Positions 49,201 through 63,699 of a stretch of DNA of 64,000 nucleotides are shown piece by piece. The position numbers and the translations under genes were made by a program. The notes beneath the pieces were generated by a model. The model was not told the origin of the DNA and made no database searches. It saw nothing but the letters and a program-made list of their open reading frames with translations. Position 1 is the first letter of the stretch. Every line of letters begins with the position of its first letter. The DNA is from Augochlora pura. Its lineage: Eukaryota > Arthropoda > Insecta > Hymenoptera > Halictidae. The DNA lies in assembly GCF_028453695.1 (NCBI RefSeq), contig NC_135775.1, forward strand, positions 17,208,545-17,272,544, read 5' to 3'.

Positions 49201-49529
49201 TGACCTTAACAGTTACCATGGCCGGTGCGGACTGTTTCATGCCACAGTCGTACGCCACCACGCTCAGGATGTAATTGTGCGAACGTTCGTAATCCAGCGG
49301 TTCGGTGTTCCGGATGGCTCCTTCATTGTCGATGATGAACGGCTGATCGGCGGTCAGAATCTCGTATTTGCATACGTCGCCGAACTTGGGGGTGCAGTCT
49401 CTGTCAGACGCCTCGACCCGGACCACTTCTTCGTACAAACGGCCTTCGTCCACAGTGCTGACATAGGCTGGTTGCAGGAATTGCGGCGCGTACTCGTTCA
49501 CATCGACGACAGTAATGTGCACCGTAGCA
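46240..49529 (-). CDS. Cals: Calsyntenin (5' part outside the recognised exons)
   Basis: Two exons are recognised: 49529-48718 and 47894-46240 (phase 1 junction), together about 820 C-terminal residues. Exon order shows the end of cadherin repeat 1 (TVVDVNEYAPQF), cadherin repeat 2 (VEASDRDC, LDYERSHNYILSVVAYDCG), a laminin-G/concanavalin-like domain (GKGCDRDTYGVRSQRKLCG, MNRHHYALFIRNCRLI, VCDDKWHHYAVQVDFPHVTLY), a transmembrane helix (VTIVVAACICFLLLMAVVGA) and a cytoplasmic tail. The tail has the kinesin light chain-binding W-acidic motif EMAWDDSALAITVNPME, a long Asp/Ser-rich acidic stretch and a second, degenerate site LEWDHRDV at the C-terminus. Known: a type I postsynaptic membrane protein that links vesicles to kinesin-1. 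The signal peptide and most of cadherin repeat 1 are missing; exon 49529 starts in phase with one leading base, so upstream exons must exist. Confidence 0.93.
48340..48450 (+). pseudogene. Reverse-transcriptase fragment of a non-LTR retrotransposon
   Basis: The + strand frame reads KLYACFVDLKAAFDTVNREK followed by LWEGI, the conserved block around the first catalytic aspartate of non-LTR reverse transcriptases (F-x-D-x-x-x-A-F-D-x-V). Only about 35 residues are present; the frame then continues for a short unrelated stretch to a stop at 48496. It is antisense to calsyntenin and lies in its intron between 47895 and 48717. No endonuclease, other RT motifs or poly-A tail are left. Confidence 0.8.
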
Positions 49530-50572
49530 CTGAAACCAGATTGAAATTATTCTTTAATCTCTTGCTATATTTTGGACGAGTCTGGCACGTGGCGGAGATT
49601 TCTGACAATAACCTGTTAACTATGAATGTTGTTCCGTTTTTTTAGTCTGAATAAAGTTCGAATTTGTTGTCATTGTTATTTAAAAAAAAAGATAAGTAAA
49701 TGCAGGTATACAATAAATATAAATTGCGTTTTTTCTTCTGAGAAATTATTGCAATAAAAGAACGCGATCATTATAGTTATGAAAAAAATGCTATGGCAAG
49801 GGGTAAAATTTGTCTAGTGGACTTAGAATAAGAGTTTTAGTGTAAGCCGTTATTTTTTATTATGTTCAACAACATTGTACTTGGTACACTTCGTGATCTT
49901 TCACACGCAGTGGCATGCATATTTATAAACTGACGTTTACATTGTTATTGATATCTCAATAAAAACTTAACGAAATATCCTATTTGTATATTTCTGATTT
50001 TTATTATTTCTATAGAAATATATAGCATTATAAATATAGCATTAAATATAGAATTGTACAAATATGATAGTTTGTTAAGTATGTTTTTAATACACAGGTT
50101 GTCTCAGCTAATGGTGGTCATCTACATTCTAAAGTGCTTTGAATAACTATGAACTCAAACTAACTTTTACATTTTTTAATGATATTTAAACGCTAACAAA
50201 ACTTTATTTATGTTGTCTACTATTTCTAATTTAGAAATATATAAAATTGATGTTTTGTTATGTTTTTATTTAAACGTCAGTAAAAGTGTACAAATTCCTT
50301 TGCATCTATAATTATTCACATCGCTGTATCTTTATGTCCCAAATTTGTGTTTTTATTTCAGTTAGGAACATTTTCAACCAATCCTAATTACGGAAAGTTT
50401 AGCAAACTCGGTGGCAGTAATTATTTGCTTGTTACTTATGTATACCAATTATTATTGATACACGTTTCGCAAATTCAATTCGCCCATTTGCAAATTAAAT
50501 TCGCTTCTCTGTAATTATGAGTAATGAAATTCATATATGAATATAAAAATCGAATATTTGATATTCGATTCG

Positions 50573-50725
50573 ATTTGTGAAAAGATGAATAAAACCCACG
50601 GAAGAGTTAATTTGATTTGCAAAAAGGTGAATACGATCCGTGAAAGGATTAATTTGAAGTGTAGAAAGATAAATAGGACCTATAAAAGGATTAATTTTGA
50701 CTGCATAAACCGTGTGCGTAAAGCG
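50573..50725 (+). repeat. 42-bp tandem repeat (3.6 units) that keeps a reading frame open
   Basis: Units start at 50573, 50615, 50657 and 50699 (partial). In the + frame each encodes 14 residues of the form x-C-x-K-x-N-x-x-x-x-R-[VI]-N-[LF]: ICEKMNKTHGRVNL, ICKKVNTIRERINL, KCRKINRTYKRINF, then DCINRVRKA. An ATG 36 bp upstream and a stop at 50726 bound a 63-codon frame. There is no known family, and coding is not claimed. Confidence 0.7.
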
Positions 50726-53700
50726 TAGAGCTGTTTAAAATTGAAAGGCATAGAGGCAGACCAGTGCAAGCCCCCCGTGCACGAGGACCCAGATAATTAG
50801 ATCTTTTAAAATATAATTCTACAAAATTGCGGCGCGTGTGAAGGTATCAAATAACATGTATTTATTATCAGATAAAAGATAAAATAATATATTGCTTTAT
50901 CAAATGAAGGTCTTGATAATGAAGACTTTCTTGAGCTGAAACAAGAAAAATAGGCTGGTAACGGTTCTCTTTGTAACCAAAAATTATCCAAGAAGATCAA
51001 AATTTACTGGTAGAACAGTTTCGTTAACGTTGACGCCTTGATCAGAATTTTACAGAATTTAGAGTATCCTATTTAACAAATTAAGACAGAAAAATTATAT
51101 CAATTATATTTTTGATTGGTTGCATGACAGCCATTACATTCTAAATATTCTTACGTTTCGTAAATTAAAAATTCATTTTTAAATCTGAGAAAATAGTTTC
51201 ATCACCTATATGTGGACGACGTTCGCTTCAAGTGTTAAAGACAAATTGGAAATAGCCGCTCTATTACCACAGTAATAATATGAGAGTTAAATTTGATGCT
51301 CGTACGTCAATCTGCATTTCAGATGAAATTATAATTATTTAGGTTTCATGACGCTAAAATTGTTGAACAGGTTGAAATGACTTATTTTCAATTTCTTTTA
51401 GTTATTGTAGTTAGAAAAATGTTCGAGTGAGAAATTCTCTTATGTATTCCTTATTATTATAAAATACATAATTCTAATAAGGCTTTCGAGTAAGGATATA
51501 CAAAAATTATTAATAATTGCGAAAAGGGCGTAACAAACAATGAAAATTAACACGAACAAAAACGCATTAAATCGTATTTCGAAATTGTAATGCCGATTTA
51601 TTATATTTTTTAATCTAAATTCATTACGTTGCACGATGGTTCAAGCATATTTTGTTATGTTGATTCTCTTTCATAAAAATTTTTTAATTTTTACTTCGTA
51701 CATAAATTTCAGCTGGATATGATTAAACGACGAGAACACGTCGAACGCTTATTTTAAACAATGACACAGCGGGAAATATTTAAGCGGCGAAGAGAAAGGT
51801 GTAATTTTAGCGTGGAGGGACGAATTAGTGTTAAAGAAATTTCTCGTATATAGGTAAGGTCACATAGGGTTATTTTAAGCTTCTTAAATAATTCAGGCGC
51901 ATGCTAAGACCGCAAAAGGTGGGCTGACTTATAGGAACCGAACCATTGTCCTACATAAAAATGAAATTTTCACCATTCTGATTTGTCCAATACGGTTCCA
52001 GTTGTAATCCGCATAACGAACACTGATCAACAGACCACAAATCTTTATGCGACATAAATATTTTCTAATTCAATTTTAAGAAACAGGAATTAAATATAAA
52101 CGTAGCTTTCCTTTGAATAATCTCAACAAATTGGAAAGAAGGCAGTCCAATGCGTTTACACTTTGGTATTTCATATAGTCATTTTTATCATATAAAATTC
52201 ACAACCTACCGATCGGTTTGCTTGATATGAAAGCTACAGGAAAAAGTGCAATATTCGTTTCTCTTTGCCGTACGAAATTGCTTTTGTCTTTTCCTGTATT
52301 TCTATTCGAGTTTGCACGAAACAAAAGAGTCTCGCGTCCTCGTCTGCATGTTTTAACCTTTAGTACCGGGAGATGTCGTTTCTGCTCTTATAATAATACC
52401 GCGATCCCGCAATACACCTGTCAATCATACTCTCCGACACATTCGATCGACACTCCCTTTTCATTTCAGTCAATAATTTAGTGAAATTGGAAGCAGCGCG
52501 AACTATATCACGATTATCTAAAAAAAGCCGTGCTGTCGGCTGATCTGAACTCTTCTTCTTATCTCGTTTAAGACTTTTAACTACTTCTCTTTTCCCATAA
52601 TCTAGCTTTATACTTTTATACATTTTATTTAACAATTCACAGCAATAATGAAAATTGAATGAAGAGAAACAAAATTATCAATACGTTTCGTCAATGTTTT
52701 TAATGCGTTATTATTAAAACCGTGATAATCTCTAATCTCGTTAATTATTAAAACTCAACACTGTTCTACGGTAGATGTAGCTAGCCAGGTAGTTAATACA
52801 ATTAATACAGTCGATTGGTAAAATTTTCGACGAAATACAACGAACATCGAGAAACACGGAAATATTAATGCTAACGTTACAGATTCAAAAACCGTGACGC
52901 GTTTCGGCACAAACAGGAAAATCGGCGCCGAAAGGGAAGCCTTCCGCGTCTCTTAAAAACACAAAAACTGTTTGCAAGCTAACGAACAAAAAGGACCCCA
53001 TATGGGAAATGTATCATATGGTCTGACGAGTTGAAATTCGAGCTACGGAACAAAAAGGAAAGAACCAGGGTGTCGTGTAAATCGCCGAACCGCTCCAGCA
53101 TCCGAAATATTCAGTGAGCTGTTAAACATGGTGTCGGCTCAATAAAGCTTCGTGGTTGTTTTTCTGTGAAAGGGGTTGTGAATTTAATAAAAGTCGATAG
53201 AGCAACGACCGACAGACGGTATCCACGGCAACGCCTTAAATAACATGCTCAACTATTTTTAATTGTACAATTAACAAACAAATAAAAAAAAAAGTGTGTC
53301 TGGCGTAACGATAATAATATAAAAAGAACGTTTAGGTTTCCGTCGGTATAATACCGACAAGATTTCTAACGTATCCAGGATGGTTCAGTAAGCATTAGCA
53401 GTTTATTGCGATACTTTTTTTTATAGAGGCTGTCTAGCTGCATCAACAAATGTATAAAATGCTACACGGTTCTATATATAAAAAGGTGAAGATGATTTTG
53501 ATGTCTCCGAAACCTTTGCAGCTGTAAAAAGATTCTTATCCTGATATTATAGACCATCCTAGACTGAAATATATAATTCATTATAATTCACACAGTTTCT
53601 TCGTACCTTCAGAAATAACCAAAGATATTCAAAGTACTAACTATTATTGGTCAATCCTGCATAATGGCATGCACGCCAGCGAGTAGTAACCGTAAGTTTT

Positions 53701-56700
53701 TAGACGCCTAGCACGTTTACATTTTTTTATTTGTCATCATATCAAATTATACAATATTTGTCATTCATATCATTTATGAAAAGGGTGGTAACGTGATACG
53801 CGCATAAAACTGTTCTAACAATGCGGCTTCACTTTATATTTTAATAAAATGATTAAAGGATTAAATTTAATCGAATGAATACTACGTTTACTGAATGAAA
53901 TAATTGCTAAATATCTTTATAATTTGTTATATTCCTCTGATGTTTTTATTTTCTAAAGGTCATAAAGAAATTAAGTAATTATTTAATTTCGTAAACTTCT
54001 TATTTATTTAATTAAATTTGATCTAAAATTACTGGAAAATTAGTGAACAAATATAAAATAAAGCAGCACAATTAGAACAGTTTATACGTGTATATCGTGT
54101 ATTTTAGGGTTGCGAATATAAAGTGAAATAATAGAGACTAAGTGTCTGTGAAAGCATCGAGAAATTTAATATAAAATTACGGATTAAAACAGAAGTATTA
54201 TTAAAAAAACTGTGTAAACTTTGTCAATTTGCGTCAAGTATTTGGAAGATATATTTTATATAGTGTTCGACTGGATATTCAAGAATCTCCAGAACTAAAA
54301 CGGGATTTATTATATGTATCTACAATAGTTCAACAGGAACATACTTAGGAACACTGCAAAATATACAGACAGGTTTTCTTACAACATAAACAATTAGCGT
54401 TTAGTTTTCATTCCGCGTATATGAAGTGTGAGCATGCGTTACAGCATAGTACAAACGAAAATTAACTGAACAAATGTTGTCTCAATCGTGGATGGAGCAC
54501 ATAAATGTTAATAAAACAACAGATAACACACCTAAAAAGAAAACGACCACGTTAAAACGGATGCTATAAATCTCTAAAGCCAATCGATTTGCAGTAGACA
54601 TTCACGTTGAAATATCGCTGCATTTCGAACAAACAATGACTGTAAGAACCGTTCAAGAACGTTTAAAACGGTTTCGCTAAATAAGTACAGCAGTACAAAA
54701 GAATCCTCTCGTATCTAGAAAGAATCGATCGACGTGCTGCACTCACGTGCATTTAACGAACGGGAGGAACAATGATTCGAAATTATGTCCACGGCTGAAA
54801 GGAAGTTTATCTGATTTCGATCCGATAAATGCTACGTGAGGCGCCTGACTGACAAAAGATATAATAAACATTCTATGAAGTTATCGTTCAAGGTTGCACG
54901 TTCGGTTTGCGGATGTATGGATGCGGATAGCACCGACGCGGAATTTCTTTCGCTGGCATATAGAATTGCTTCATATATTTAGACGTTACGCATTTATCAC
55001 AAAAAAAATGAGTAGGTCAAATTTAAAACAGCCAAATTGAAAGAATGTAATTTCTACCTGTTTGCTAGACGTTGCAATTCACTAAGAACATTTTCAATTC
55101 ACATAGTGAGTTTATTAAAAGCAGAATTAAAAAGCAGAATCAAAAGAGAATTTACAAGCATTTTTGGTAAAAATAATTAAAAACATTGTTTGATAACTAC
55201 ATATTTAGAACTAGATTGAAGATCTTGAAGTATGCAAATTCTTATTTCCGCGAACTCTTTTATAAGAAATAGATTTTCTGCGCAGATTGGAAAGTTCCAT
55301 CTGCCGAAAGTATTAATACAATGAATTTTTATTAATATTCATTTGTGCTCGGATTTTAAAAACCATAAATGGAATGTACCATAAATGGAAAAATGCTCGT
55401 GCGTTGATAATAAAATACAAAGGTTAAAGCCGAAAGGTATCCAGGATTTATTCAATACCATCGGAGAAACATGGGAATTCAATCTTTAATTAATTCCACC
55501 TAACGACATGGTATTGTAATCATTTAAAAAACAACGAGACTGAAACAGTTGCAAAGTATTATTTTCATACTTTTCGAAATGTATAAAAATGTAGTTTAAT
55601 ATATAGTATATGTATATTAAAAAATTTTGCTCTATACTTGTAAATTATACGATTATATAATTTACATAATTATATAATTATAAGTTTTAGGTTTTAATTG
55701 GGGGGGAGTGAGAAAGAGAGAATGAAAAGGAACAATGCGTGAGATGAAACAGTTATGCAAAAAGGTATTGTAAAACTCAAACGGCAGTCCTAATTTGATA
55801 ACTACGAAAGATAGTAATATTAAAAATAGATAATTGGTTGTACTATTTGCTGGTATAATAGAAACAAGTTGTCTATTTTGAGTGGAATGTATAATACAAT
55901 AAAAGGATGAAAATGCCTGTGTCCATAAGTAAATACGTGACTCCCACTGTAATAATGTATTTTATGCGAAATGAAAATTGTCTAAGTCTAAGTAATATTT
56001 TTCTTCTTTTATTAATGACAAGTTAAAAATAATATAACAATATTCTTAAATATTTATTATTAATGTCTCTACAGTTTCGTGTTTGACCTATAAATTTAAA
56101 TCCACAATTTAATAATAAGAAGTAAAATTCGTAAGGAGTCCAAGAATTCAGTACAATTTATAAATTTCTTCCCTTTTCCCTGTGCAGATGTTCCGGAATA
56201 ATAAATTTATTATTTTACAGAGATATATAGCAGAACGTGAAAATATACGAGAATATTAAAGCGTTCATTATTATCATTTACTTTACCTTCGTAATTATGA
56301 TATTTTATGAATCGTAAAATAATCTTTTCACGATGATTTCAAAAATTGTGACAAGGAGGTTTCGTCGACCCCATTCTATTCTCATATTATAGGGTTACGA
56401 CTATGAACGAAAACACTTGCAAATGTAACATCGATAGTTTACTTCAAGAAAATTTAAAATGGCCATTGTTGCACATCTGTCACGTGCATATCAGAGAATA
56501 GAGCTTCTCTAACGTCTGCGGGAATAAAATAAAATGTAAAGAGGCTGTTTATGACACGATTTCTCCTCTTGTCATAAATATTAAAACGTAAGTTCTTAAT
56601 TTCACATTTTACGAAAATATTTTAGAAATAAAAGCAGAAATATTATTTAAAAGGAAATTGGAAAGTGCTAATATCAGAAGAAACCGTTGAAGGTGTGTAG

Positions 56701-59700
56701 TATTATACAAGTGTTGTGTTTGAGAAAATAATAAAAAAATATAGTAATGAAAGAGTACCATTAGTGATTACAAAGATTGCAACATTAATCTATATCATTA
56801 CTCCATTCAAGGATTTCGAGTTTACAGTATACACTTCTGTCGATTGGTTGATAACACGATCACGCACCAATACATAACAAAGTGTGAGAGAACCAAACGA
56901 ATGGAAAAACAGATGAACAAACATCTCTATTTTTCCTAACAATGGCGCTGCTTTATCTGCCGACTTTATTCATCAAGATATCCCTGCTTGTAGATTGGAT
57001 TCAGAATTTATCAGATCATTGATAAACTCATGACTCACGGAAATACGCAATAGCTCACTTCGCGTTTTACTTGAACAACTGTTATAACGTATGAAATATA
57101 TTCTAATAAGACTGTCAAGGTATGCAAAGACGCCCTGCTTGTGATATAATAGTTCAACAAAAACGGATTCGTTGCGCGTTGAGCCGAGGGGGCCGTTTGC
57201 TGCTAGAATCGCGTAATACCACTTGCATGTGAGTAAACGAACTGTACTATCTTTCGCAAATAATTGTTCTGTAAAGTAGTGTAACTGCAATAAACAGCCG
57301 GAGTTCTGAGAAGTTCCAAAATGTCTGAGTCGCGGAATATATAGCTTATCCCTGCAAATAGCTGTCTCATATTTCAGGAATATATTTCTCATGGCCGTCA
57401 TGTTACTGTGATTTTTAACATTAAATCTTCCGAATTCTAAACGCATCTAACACGTATATTGTTTCATAACAATGGCGAGGCTAGTTTTGTAATTTCAGTG
57501 AACTGTGACAGGAAAAATAAAAGATCATTAAGACTGATAATTGCAGATCGGGGAAAATTTTATTTGAAGTGAAAATAAGAAGTAAATACTTGAAGGCATA
57601 TGAACGTTATTTGATAACAAAAATAATATCAGTACATTTGAGATAATAGCAATTTTGAAGAATGAGTTATTTCGTTACTCTTTTGCTTTTAACGATTTTA
57701 TTTTAAGAAATTTTTACGTCGGATGGTTTTAAGCAGAACTTCTCCTTCAAAATATAACACTTCAAATAATCTGGATCACATTTGAACAATTTTGTTCAAG
57801 CGGTCGCATCGACAGTTTCAAACTTTCCTATTCATGTGAGGTAATGAACTAATCATAAACTAATCAGTCTATATTGCAAATTAATGCAGGCTATAAAATA
57901 AGCATGATTTGATACAGGTACGAACATATGTTGGAGTTTATCAAAAATTCAAATGGCGTATGATCTACGCATTTGACGGTGAAATTTGATGCGAGAATAT
58001 CGACAGATTTAAGTAAAAAACAAACTTTCCTAATACATTAAATTCGTTATGAATAGTTCTCTGCTTTAATTAGCTACTAATTTCAGCTTTTTCTTAAAAA
58101 TGAAACATCCTGGGATAAATTATTTTTTTTTTAAAAACAGAGAGAACAAGACTCGGTTCAATGCAGATCTCGAATTAAAATATCGTCTAGTTAATACCTG
58201 ACATTGAATTCATATGTCTATATTTGTTGGTGACACGTGTGAGCATCTGATATCGATACTCCGCCATTATCAAATTATCTGTCGTTGTTGTAAGGTCGAG
58301 ACGCTGGGTAATGGAATAAAACAATATCGCCATCCATTTAATTAAAAATGAACAACTGATTTGGAAAAATAAATCGTGCGTTTTCAAGTATTTACAGTTG
58401 ATTGAACTGCATGGATATTATGATCGATCGATTGTCTAGAAGATTATAGCGGAAGCTGGGGCCGACTAGAGCAGTCTAAGAGCGCGAAATGTTGACTGAC
58501 GAGACCGAGAGAGAACGAGTAGTGCGTCAAGACTATACGAGAAATAACGAGAAAATGACGAGCTCAATAACAACTAAGAGAGCTAAGACTCTAAATCAGA
58601 AAGCCTGATGAATAAGAGCGAATCGAATGAGTGTGAATGAGAACGTGAATACGAATGTCTGGAGTTAAAATTTCTGTTTCTCTATAGTTTTCTCTGAAAG
58701 GAAACTTGAATGAGGATTGGTTGACGGCGAGGTAGAGAGGGAAACCAGAAGGCATGTGTCGCAAAGCCACGCAGGTAGCAGGAAAACCTTGAGCAACAAA
58801 GCAGATAATTATTTCAACCGAGTACTGCAACTTCGTCAATGAAGTATCTCAACTAATATATTATTTAATACAGAAATAAATTACTATTACAAATAAAGCA
58901 TATGTCACACAGTTGACGGCGACACTATCTGCAAATAGTTGTGTTTCTTAATTGAAATATTTGTGTCCAGACTGATGGAGAGAGAGACGGCTACGTAAAC
59001 GTTTTAATACTCAAAATGAAGAGCATAGAACAAGCGCTATCGAATAACTGCGAACATAATAGAACTTCGTTTATTCGCAACTGTCGGTGTACATGATGTT
59101 CTCGATAGCCATGCATTTAGCTCATATAGTACCAGATCGCTAATTCCCCTCTCTAACTGAACTTGTTAGTTACGATGAGTGCATGCATCGGCAACCGAGC
59201 ATGGCCTTGTTTCGATAAATGGAGTACAAATAAACGGAGTTCTACCGTATCTCATTTTTCGAACGCTTGTTGAAGCTGCTCCATGTAAATGCAATTAATA
59301 TCCGTGGCTCTATTCGTTACTCGAAAAATATTCCGGACAATTAATCCTTTAACAAGCGAACTGTGAAATTCATTTGTTTCTAGGTGAACGCGTGAAGGAG
59401 AACAGATAGACATATTCCAGTTTTTTTTTATTTAGAGTCACGTAACTTTCTGATACCAACCGATGCAACTGCATATTCCCTATTAGATGGCATTACTATA
59501 CGTACATCGAAATTTTGCATACAAGTTTTTGCACGCCGGTATCGTACTATTGTCTGCCCCAGTAAAATACACCAGTGCACGTTTCCGCTATACAGTTGCG
59601 AAGATAATTGAATTTGGAGGATGAAGTGGGACAATCCATAGGTATGTACAACGTTCGATAGGATCGACATGTGAACAACATTTTCAATTTTCCTCGAAAT

Positions 59701-62700
59701 TGCTGTTATATTTGTCTATTCTATTCATTTTATTTCTCGTCGAACTAAAATGCATTGTTCCATGAGAATCAAGAGATTTTTATTTTACCTTTTCTTAAGA
59801 GTTATTTCGAATTTTCTTTAAACTTTTATTTGGAAATTTTAATAAGGGTGACCGTGTTAATCAGATTTGGTGCTGATGATTAGATCCTCGTGTAATGTAC
59901 AAAAAAATTTCGCAACTGTCCGAAATAATGGTTTCAGACAATTATAAACTAAAAGAGCATGCTATTTGGAACACTAGACCAAATTATGTTGTCTGGAAAG
60001 TGATCACAGGCGTTGAGATAACTATAAAATAAAATAATATGCTTTTTCAAATAATATTTCAAAGTATTATGATAATGTTTCCATTGAAATAATTATAAGA
60101 TAAAATAACGTGTTATTTAAAATAACATTTCAAACAATATTACAAAACAATATAATAACATGAAGTATCAGATTCCTGATCTCATTAGAACTAAGAGTTA
60201 ATGTTATTCTTCCGTAACTCGATTGCGACGCGTCTTAGTTATCTCTTTAATTAATTTCCAAAGTTCGTTACGCAGTTCTGAAATTTCAGGCTACGCTGCT
60301 GCTACATTGAACGTAAAAACTGCACGAGGAAAAATAGGTTTTATCCTAACAGGCTCGAACTACTGTACTTAGTCGAAGTAAGCGCGGCAAAAAAATGTAT
60401 CTCAAGGCAATCTGCTTACGTAAATGGAATTATTGGCAAAAGTTTCCCCAGGATAATACCATGTAATTACAAAGGGCGACACTTAAATTATCTGGAGGAA
60501 AACGTAAGAAGATTTATTTATCTTTGAAACCCGCGCCTTTCGAAAACTATTCCCGGGAGGAAAGTCGTTTCAGCACAGAAATATTCGCGTACCGAAGTAG
60601 AAAGACGAGTTCGATGAAAAGCAATTTGTCGCAAGGATCTAATATGAAGTCGCAAGGACGTTGTTGCATTGCTTGGCTATCGAATAAAAGTTCGTTCATC
60701 GTTGTGGAACGGGTAAGTAATCTGGATTTGTTGAAAAGAAAATGAGCTGTTCGACCAGTTAGCTGTTTTTAACAAGTATACTCTTTATGAGGAAAATCGC
60801 AATATTTCGTGTTATAACGAGTATACAGACCTGGGTAAAAATAATTTAAAAAGTATTGGAAATATCTGATGAATTGTTGTCGTTTCTATGAAGTCATACT
60901 TTAAGAATTATTCGACGTCATATATATAAATACATGTATTGAAAATAGTTATTTATGCTGTAGTAATAAAATTTATTAATTGTAGTAGTATCTTCTCAAC
61001 ATGCACAGGAAACATATGCATTTGGAACAGTATTTTTTGCGTCTAAATATCTGCTAATTGACTGAAATTCTATTTCGCACGATTAATATTTATGGGAAGA
61101 AATATATTACATAATAAAAGCTAAATAATAAATACGCCCAGACCTGTGTAAAAATTTGCTGTTTTAATTGCAGTTTTCGTGAACACTAAAATATGTTCGT
61201 AAATTTTATGATTCTTTGTATATTTGGAATATTTGGAAAAACATAAATAATTACTACGAAAAAATTGTATAATATATTTTCGTTATCGCTTACTTTTTCG
61301 GACACATTTTAGATAGAGATTTTTCAAACAGCGATCTTGTTAAAATAATTATTCGAACTGCTATACTGGTAGATTGCGAAATAATTTCTTTGCACTGTGC
61401 AATTAAACAAAGCAAACTAAGGCATTCGTCCATCTTGTAAACGTACAAAGTCAAAGCTGCTCTTGTTAAACCGAGAAGAACAGTGCGAAAAGAAAGTACG
61501 CTAAGTACTTTCACCACGATTATATAAGTGACATAGTTACACGTGTATACATATACACCTCTCATTTTCAGTTACCTCTTACATTCTTCTGTCCCTAATT
61601 TTGATAATGTGTCGCTGTATTTCCTTTAAGGGAATAAATATCTATAGTTAAAAAGATGTTGAACTATTCATAACTCGAGAAAGATTGTAACAATTATGAT
61701 GTTTTTCCTTTTTATTACCAGAAGATATAAACAAACTGAATACATAAAATTGTAAAATTTCATGCACAGTTTCTAAAAACATGAAATATATAGAATTTAA
61801 TGTTGTCATCGTGGTAAGTATTATTTATTAGATTCTCTAAAAGATTTCTAAATATGAAGGATTTGAAAATATAGGAAAAATAAATAGCTCGACAAAATGT
61901 AATTCGTTTTCATCTATCACTGTCGTTGTAAACTGTTCAATGGTAAAAATGAATGAAATAAATGAATTATAAAATAAAGCAATAAATGGGAGCTCATTCT
62001 TGCTCGAAGCTTTGATGACAAGCCAAATTAGGGAAGAACAAGAGAATCGTATCAAATCATACTATTTTAGTACACTTCCCTGATTCCGATACTTGCAACT
62101 TTCGTTATTCATTAAATCAATTTTACTAAAATACTAGTGACTAGTATATTAATATCCCTTTCATGGATGTGAAATTTAACTCTATTCAACTTAGAAACAA
62201 TGTAAAATTCTAGTTCGATGCTCAAATTGTAAGGCAATTTGGTACAATTTTTTTAAAATCAACAATTTTTGTTTTTACTTCAGATTATGTACATTTGATT
62301 AGCACTTAAATAATGTACTCAAACTTTTATTATCGAATAACAATTCAAAATAATCGTCCAACACAAAAAGTGGAAAATTGGTCATATTAAAATATAATAA
62401 ATATAAAAAATAACGTGACAATTGTATTTCGATTTTTAAAGCTCATGGGAATGTTCTATAAAGTATCAGACCCGTTTATTTCCCAAAAGAAACCCACTAT
62501 TTTCTTATTTCCTGCTAAATCACAAAAACTGTGACAGCTATTTAATGGAAATAATCACAAGAAAAATTCTACCAATTCTGTATATCACATAAAATATTCC
62601 CGAATGTTTATAAACAAAAATATCAAGAATTTCGTTATTTAAACAATTTTAGCTGCAACGCGTGATGTAAAATTGCCTGCAACACACGTTTATGCCGTAT

Positions 62701-63699
62701 CGTTAAAACGTGAAGAGCATAAAATATCCTTAACTCATTAATAACTTGATATTCAAAATACCTCCACGTTTTACCAATCAAAGCGTGTCCCGTGCCGGAA
62801 TGAAAAATATTCCGAGCGAGATACGGTTCATTTCCACGACGGAAACGTTCTCGATCCGTGGACAATATTCGCATAAAATTCAGAGACTGGTAATAAAAGA
62901 AACCGAGTCTTCCTCGCGTTGAATAAACGAAATAACACATAGAGAGGATAACCTCCGGTGCAAATGGCCCAACGGAAAGTGGGACGAACATTGGGAAACT
63001 ACTGTTCCTCTTAAGCAGCTTTTCAAGCGGCTCTTTAGAAACGTTCTTTTATTAGCAAACATCGAATTTCAAAATGAAGACGTGCTCTCTGGGGATACTC
63101 GATCGTCGAAAATCCAAAGTTATAAATTTGAAATCCGACGTCGGGTTCCGGGTGACACAATTATTACGCTGGTGTGTGGCGTAGTCGATACCCGATGCAG
63201 ACATTAATAGAGCAGAACCTTCGTCAGCCATATGTTACCAGAACCTTCTATTGTGTGAACAAAATGCGCGGTTCTTATCTTCTTGAAGGATACCCCTTCA
63301 ACGGCACGAATTCTGTGTGCATTCAGGCGCCGCGATGTCATTAAGCCAACAATACGTAATAACATACTATGCTATAAAAGGAGAGTCGATAGAAGACGGC
63401 GAGATGATAGGAATCGGAGCATATGATTCGAAAATTGAAATCAGAAACACGGCGAACTAGCTCTGCCAAAGAAAACTTGCGAGTAGACTTTCGAATGGGC
63501 CAACTGTATTTAAAAGAAGCTCGAACATTATCTTGAAAAATAATCATTTCAAAAGATGTTAACCCTTTTCACTTGGTTATTGGCTCTGAAGCAGCGTTGA
63601 ACATTGTTCGTGTAAAATTTAATTCGAATGAATTTTTCATTCGAATGATTTGGTCGATGCCATATTTGAGAGTTTCTTTAGAATCTTTTTGACAAATTT

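Noticed and set aside
56973..57446. 157-codon minus-strand frame
   Set aside because: Unusually long for an AT-rich intron and worth a database search, but no motif, membrane pattern or splice context identified a family.
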